Assembly: GCF_001010945.1 (NCBI RefSeq)
Contig: NZ_LBHB01000006.1
Coordinates: 1-64,000 of the forward strand
Direction of reading: 5' to 3'
Length of the DNA stretch: 64,000 nucleotides
From: Aurantiacibacter luteus
GTDB taxonomy: Bacteria > Pseudomonadota > Alphaproteobacteria > Sphingomonadales > Sphingomonadaceae
This document shows positions 61,296-64,000 of the stretch, piece after piece (the first letter of the stretch is position 1; each line of letters opens with the position of its first letter). Both the position numbers and the translations under genes were made by a program. Below the pieces are notes generated by a model. It saw only the letters and a list, made by a program, of their open reading frames with translations, did not search any database and had not been told where the DNA came from.

Positions 61296-63992
61296 TCAGT
61301 CGGCCGGAGCGATCTCTATCGCGGACACGATGGCCTCGCCTGTCACGGGCACGAACCCAAGGTCCAGCACGCCATCGGCAACGACGGTCTCGAAGCTCTC
61401 AGTGACGGCACGCAAGGTGCCACCCGCTCGCTGGGCCACATCGACGCGCAAAAGCGTCTGGTCGCCCTCGGCCGTCACGTCGAATATACGCGCCCCTGCC
61501 GCCTGCGTGGGCTCCACGAATGTGAGCGTGATCCGGTAGCGACCGTTTCCGGTTGGCACGCGGTAGGAGAATGCGCCCTCGCGAAAACTGGCGACGATGT
61601 CGCGGCGCTGGGTCCCGGCAATCTCGGCCGTCACCGCCTGCCTGCCACGCCCACCGCGCTGGTCCGTGCTGCCCGCCGTGCCGCCGTCGAAGAAGGTGTC
61701 CGATCCGAACTGGACCTCGGCAGCGGCCGCAACGACCGTCCCGGAATCGATGCGAAATGACTGCTCCTGCGCCGCATCGAGCTGCCAGACGACGCGGTCC
61801 TCGACTGTCTCTTCACCGAAGCGGGCGCGCGCAACGACGACGTTCTCGCCCCGCGCCAGCCGCACGTCGCGCCAGACGCACACGTTCTGGTCGCAGTCGC
61901 CTTGCGCGGGCAGCGCCGCGCCGTTCACCGTCATGCCGGTCGATGCGGCATTGGAGTTCACGCGGATGTCGGTGACAGGGTAGGCGCGGTCGACGTAACG
62001 CCGTCCCTGAACGTGGACCGTTGGCTCGTCCGACCAGACGGCACGATAGAAGTAGTAGGCATCCTTGGCAATTTCGCGGTCGTAGGTTACGAGGCCCTTG
62101 GTGTTGATATCCTGCGCGTCGCCTTCCGCACGCACCGTGGTGCCGAAATCGAAGGCGTTCCACAGCCAGATACCCCACAGGTCGTCCCGGCCCGCAAGCT
62201 CGCGCCAGTTCTCCTCGTGGAACCAGGTGGCGAACTCCTCTGGCTGGGTACGCCCGCCCATGTCGATGGGGCCGCCAAGCGGATTGTCCGAATGCATGTT
62301 GGGCGCCCCGCCCGCACCGTATTCGCTGACGGACAGCGGAATGTCGGGGTGCTTGGCGCGCAGCGTGTCGAGATGCTCGCCGAGCTGGTCCGGAGCGCCG
62401 TAATACCAGCCGAAATAGCGGTTCGCGCCCACGGCATCGACCGCTTCGGCCACCACGGGCACGTCCTGCATCCCGCGCTCCTCGCAGCAGTTGGCAAGGA
62501 CGACGGGGCGCAGCGGATCGAGTTCGCGCGAGAGGGCTGCCAAATTCTCCAGCAGCGGCATCGGATCGGCGATGACTTCGGGCGGGCGGCCGAGAAAGTC
62601 AGGCCGGCCCGGCCCGAAATCGACCTCGTTGGCGATGCCCCAGACCGCCACCGAGGCGTGGTTGTAGTTCTGGTGCACGAGGTCGAGTAGCTGCTGCCGG
62701 GCATTGGCGAGGATGGCGCCCGGCAGCTCGACCTGGTCGGGCGCATTGGTCCAGGCGGTGACGAGCCCGATCTCGTCCCACAGCACCATGCCCATGCGGT
62801 CGGCGATTTCATGGACGGGCGCGCCGTGCTGGTAGTGCGCGAGGCGGACGGAATTCGCGCCCATGTCGCGCATTATCTGCATCGATCGTTCGACCTCGCC
62901 GGGCGCGACGGCCCAGTCGGACGCCTCGGTGTCCTGATGGAAACCGGCGCCGCGCAGCTGATGCGGCCGTCCGTTGAGGAAGAAACCGCGCTCCGGGTCG
63001 ATGCGCATCTCGCGCACGCCGAAGGGCTGGTCGATACGGTCGATCAGCGCGCCGGATTCGTCGAACAGGTCGAAGCGCAGGGTATGGAGGTAGGGGTCGT
63101 CCACCCCGTTCCACAGGCGCGGCGCGTCGAGCGCCATCTCGCCCGCGATCTCGGCGGTCTCGCCCGGCGGCACAATGATTGCGCTGCGCTGCGAGCCCAC
63201 CACGTGGCCATCGTCCGCGATCAGGCTGGCGACCATGGCCAGCTCGGCGCGCTTCGGCGAAGAGTTGGCGATGCGCGCGCTCAGGTTCAGCCGCGCCGCG
63301 CCCGGTGCGATGGAGGCGGTGCTGGCATAGACGCCCGGCCCACCGTGATCGAGCAGGTCGAAGTGCACCGGCGGGGCCACGATCAACCGCACCGGGCGAT
63401 AGATGCCGCCGCGCACGAAGAAGTCGCCCGTCATCGGCAGCACTTCGGCGGTGCTGTTGCCCTCTGCGGGCTGGGTGTTGTCGACCTTGACGTAGAGCTC
63501 GTTTGCGCCGCCCATGCGCAAGGCATCGGTCACGTCGAGGCGGAAGCGTCCGAATGGGTTGCGGTTCTCGCCCACCTTGCGCCCGTTGACCCAGACCTCG
63601 GCCGTTCGGCTGACCGCGTCGAATTCGAGATAGGTGCGCTCGCTCCCGGCCAGCCGCGGGCTCTCGAAAGTGCGGTAGTACCAGCCGACGCCCTGCGTCT
63701 TCTCGACGTTATCGGCGCTATTGATGTGCTGTTCGGGATCGGACAGGTAATAACCCACCCGGTTCCACGTGTGCGGCACGGCGACCACCTGCCATGCGCC
63801 CGGATCGGGTGCCTCGAGCGAGCCGTCCCCGGCATAGGGGCCGACGAGGTTGAACTGCCAGCCGGTGTCCAGATCGAGCGAACGGCGCGTCTCTGCCCCG
63901 GCCCCTTGCGCGACGACGGGCGATGCGCTCGCCAGTGCCGTTCCGATAGTCAGGGCCAGCAGGCCCAGTCCACGCGCCGGTCTGCGGCCCAT
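61296..63992 (-). CDS. Secreted GH2 glycosidase with C-terminal malectin-like domain
   Basis: 898 residues from the ATG at 63992, eight bases from the window edge, so the ribosome binding site is not seen. Signal peptide GLGLLALTIGTALASASPVV with cleavage near AQG. GH2 order: jelly-roll sugar-binding domain (about 40-220), Ig-like domain (about 220-330), TIM barrel (about 330-650) with the acid/base in AVWGIANEVDFGPG and the nucleophile in LSVSEYGAGGAPN; then Ig-like modules and a malectin-like domain (FSYRVPTGNGRYRITLTFVE). An NxKG motif (INTKGLVTYDRE) is found in beta-glucuronidases but also in some beta-galactosidases. Context with a glucuronate pathway favours a beta-glucuronidase. It converges on kdgK with 12 bases between stops. 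Confidence 0.9.
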   Translation of the reverse strand: MGRRPARGLGLLALTIGTALASASPVVAQGAGAETRRSLDLDTGWQFNLVGPYAGDGSLEAPDPGAWQVVAVPHTWNRVGYYLSDPEQHINSADNVEKTQGVGWYYRTFESPRLAGSERTYLEFDAVSRTAEVWVNGRKVGENRNPFGRFRLDVTDALRMGGANELYVKVDNTQPAEGNSTAEVLPMTGDFFVRGGIYRPVRLIVAPPVHFDLLDHGGPGVYASTASIAPGAARLNLSARIANSSPKRAELAMVASLIADDGHVVGSQRSAIIVPPGETAEIAGEMALDAPRLWNGVDDPYLHTLRFDLFDESGALIDRIDQPFGVREMRIDPERGFFLNGRPHQLRGAGFHQDTEASDWAVAPGEVERSMQIMRDMGANSVRLAHYQHGAPVHEIADRMGMVLWDEIGLVTAWTNAPDQVELPGAILANARQQLLDLVHQNYNHASVAVWGIANEVDFGPGRPDFLGRPPEVIADPMPLLENLAALSRELDPLRPVVLANCCEERGMQDVPVVAEAVDAVGANRYFGWYYGAPDQLGEHLDTLRAKHPDIPLSVSEYGAGGAPNMHSDNPLGGPIDMGGRTQPEEFATWFHEENWRELAGRDDLWGIWLWNAFDFGTTVRAEGDAQDINTKGLVTYDREIAKDAYYFYRAVWSDEPTVHVQGRRYVDRAYPVTDIRVNSNAASTGMTVNGAALPAQGDCDQNVCVWRDVRLARGENVVVARARFGEETVEDRVVWQLDAAQEQSFRIDSGTVVAAAAEVQFGSDTFFDGGTAGSTDQRGGRGRQAVTAEIAGTQRRDIVASFREGAFSYRVPTGNGRYRITLTFVEPTQAAGARIFDVTAEGDQTLLRVDVAQRAGGTLRAVTESFETVVADGVLDLGFVPVTGEAIVSAIEIAPAD

Positions 63993-64000
63993 TTCGGTCT

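Overview
The window looks like chromosome from a GC-rich alphaproteobacterium, most probably a sphingomonad (Sphingomonadales). This rests on gene content and style: a Tad/Flp pilus locus of alphaproteobacterial layout, a sigma-54-controlled flagellar cluster, a D-mannonate dehydratase of the ManD type known from Novosphingobium, densely packed genes with ATGA/GTGA stop-start overlaps, and frequent GTG starts. This is inference; there is no rRNA or other marker gene in the window.

Layout. (1) 1-1870: N-terminal part of a giant secreted adhesin that runs off the left edge. (2) 2367-15002: an M23 peptidase and a minus-strand Tad/Flp pilus operon (flp, cpaB, cpaC, small lipoprotein, tadG-like, two tadE-like, cpaE, tadA, tadB, tadC, TPR lipoprotein, prepilin peptidase). 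A strong hairpin terminator separates flp from the rest. (3) 15410-17701: four small genes of mostly unknown function, the last with a J domain. (4) 17914-17936: a remnant of a tRNA-Ser 3' end. (5) 18083-50553: an almost complete flagellar cluster. Its left, minus-strand part is fliA, flhA, a lytic transglycosylase, flgN, flgM, flgA and an unusual MotA/MotB-like pair. Its right, plus-strand part is flgBCDEFGHIJKL, motAB, a sigma-54 activator, fliEFGHIJKLMNOPQR, flhB, fliD and fliS, with flagellin fliC reversed in the middle. (6) 50588-52667: a degenerate second copy of the tRNA-Ser-end sequence, a C-terminal fragment of pobA and an unrecognised 492-residue gene. (7) 52756-63992: a uronate locus with TRAP transporter, uxuB, uxaC and a GntR regulator on one strand, manD and kdgK on the other, and a secreted GH2 glycosidase.

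How it works together. The flagellar cluster carries its own regulatory set. Two promoters match the sigma-54 consensus at every fixed position: one drives flgB, the other the transglycosylase-flhA-fliA operon. A sigma-54 activator with an intact GAFTGA loop lies inside the cluster, and FliA with its anti-sigma factor FlgM would govern late genes. No chemotaxis gene is present and FliM lacks the N-terminal CheY-docking motif. The uronate locus encodes every step from a secreted glycosidase through UxaC, UxuB, ManD and KdgK to KDPG, with a TRAP transporter for uptake.

The observation most worth following is that the whole 32-kb flagellar cluster lies between two related sequences, the left one being a tRNA-Ser 3' end. 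This suggests acquisition as a tRNA-targeted island, although no integrase is in the window. Other unusual points are a second stator-like pair without a peptidoglycan-binding domain, a 99-residue FlgD, and Gly-rich tails on pilus proteins.
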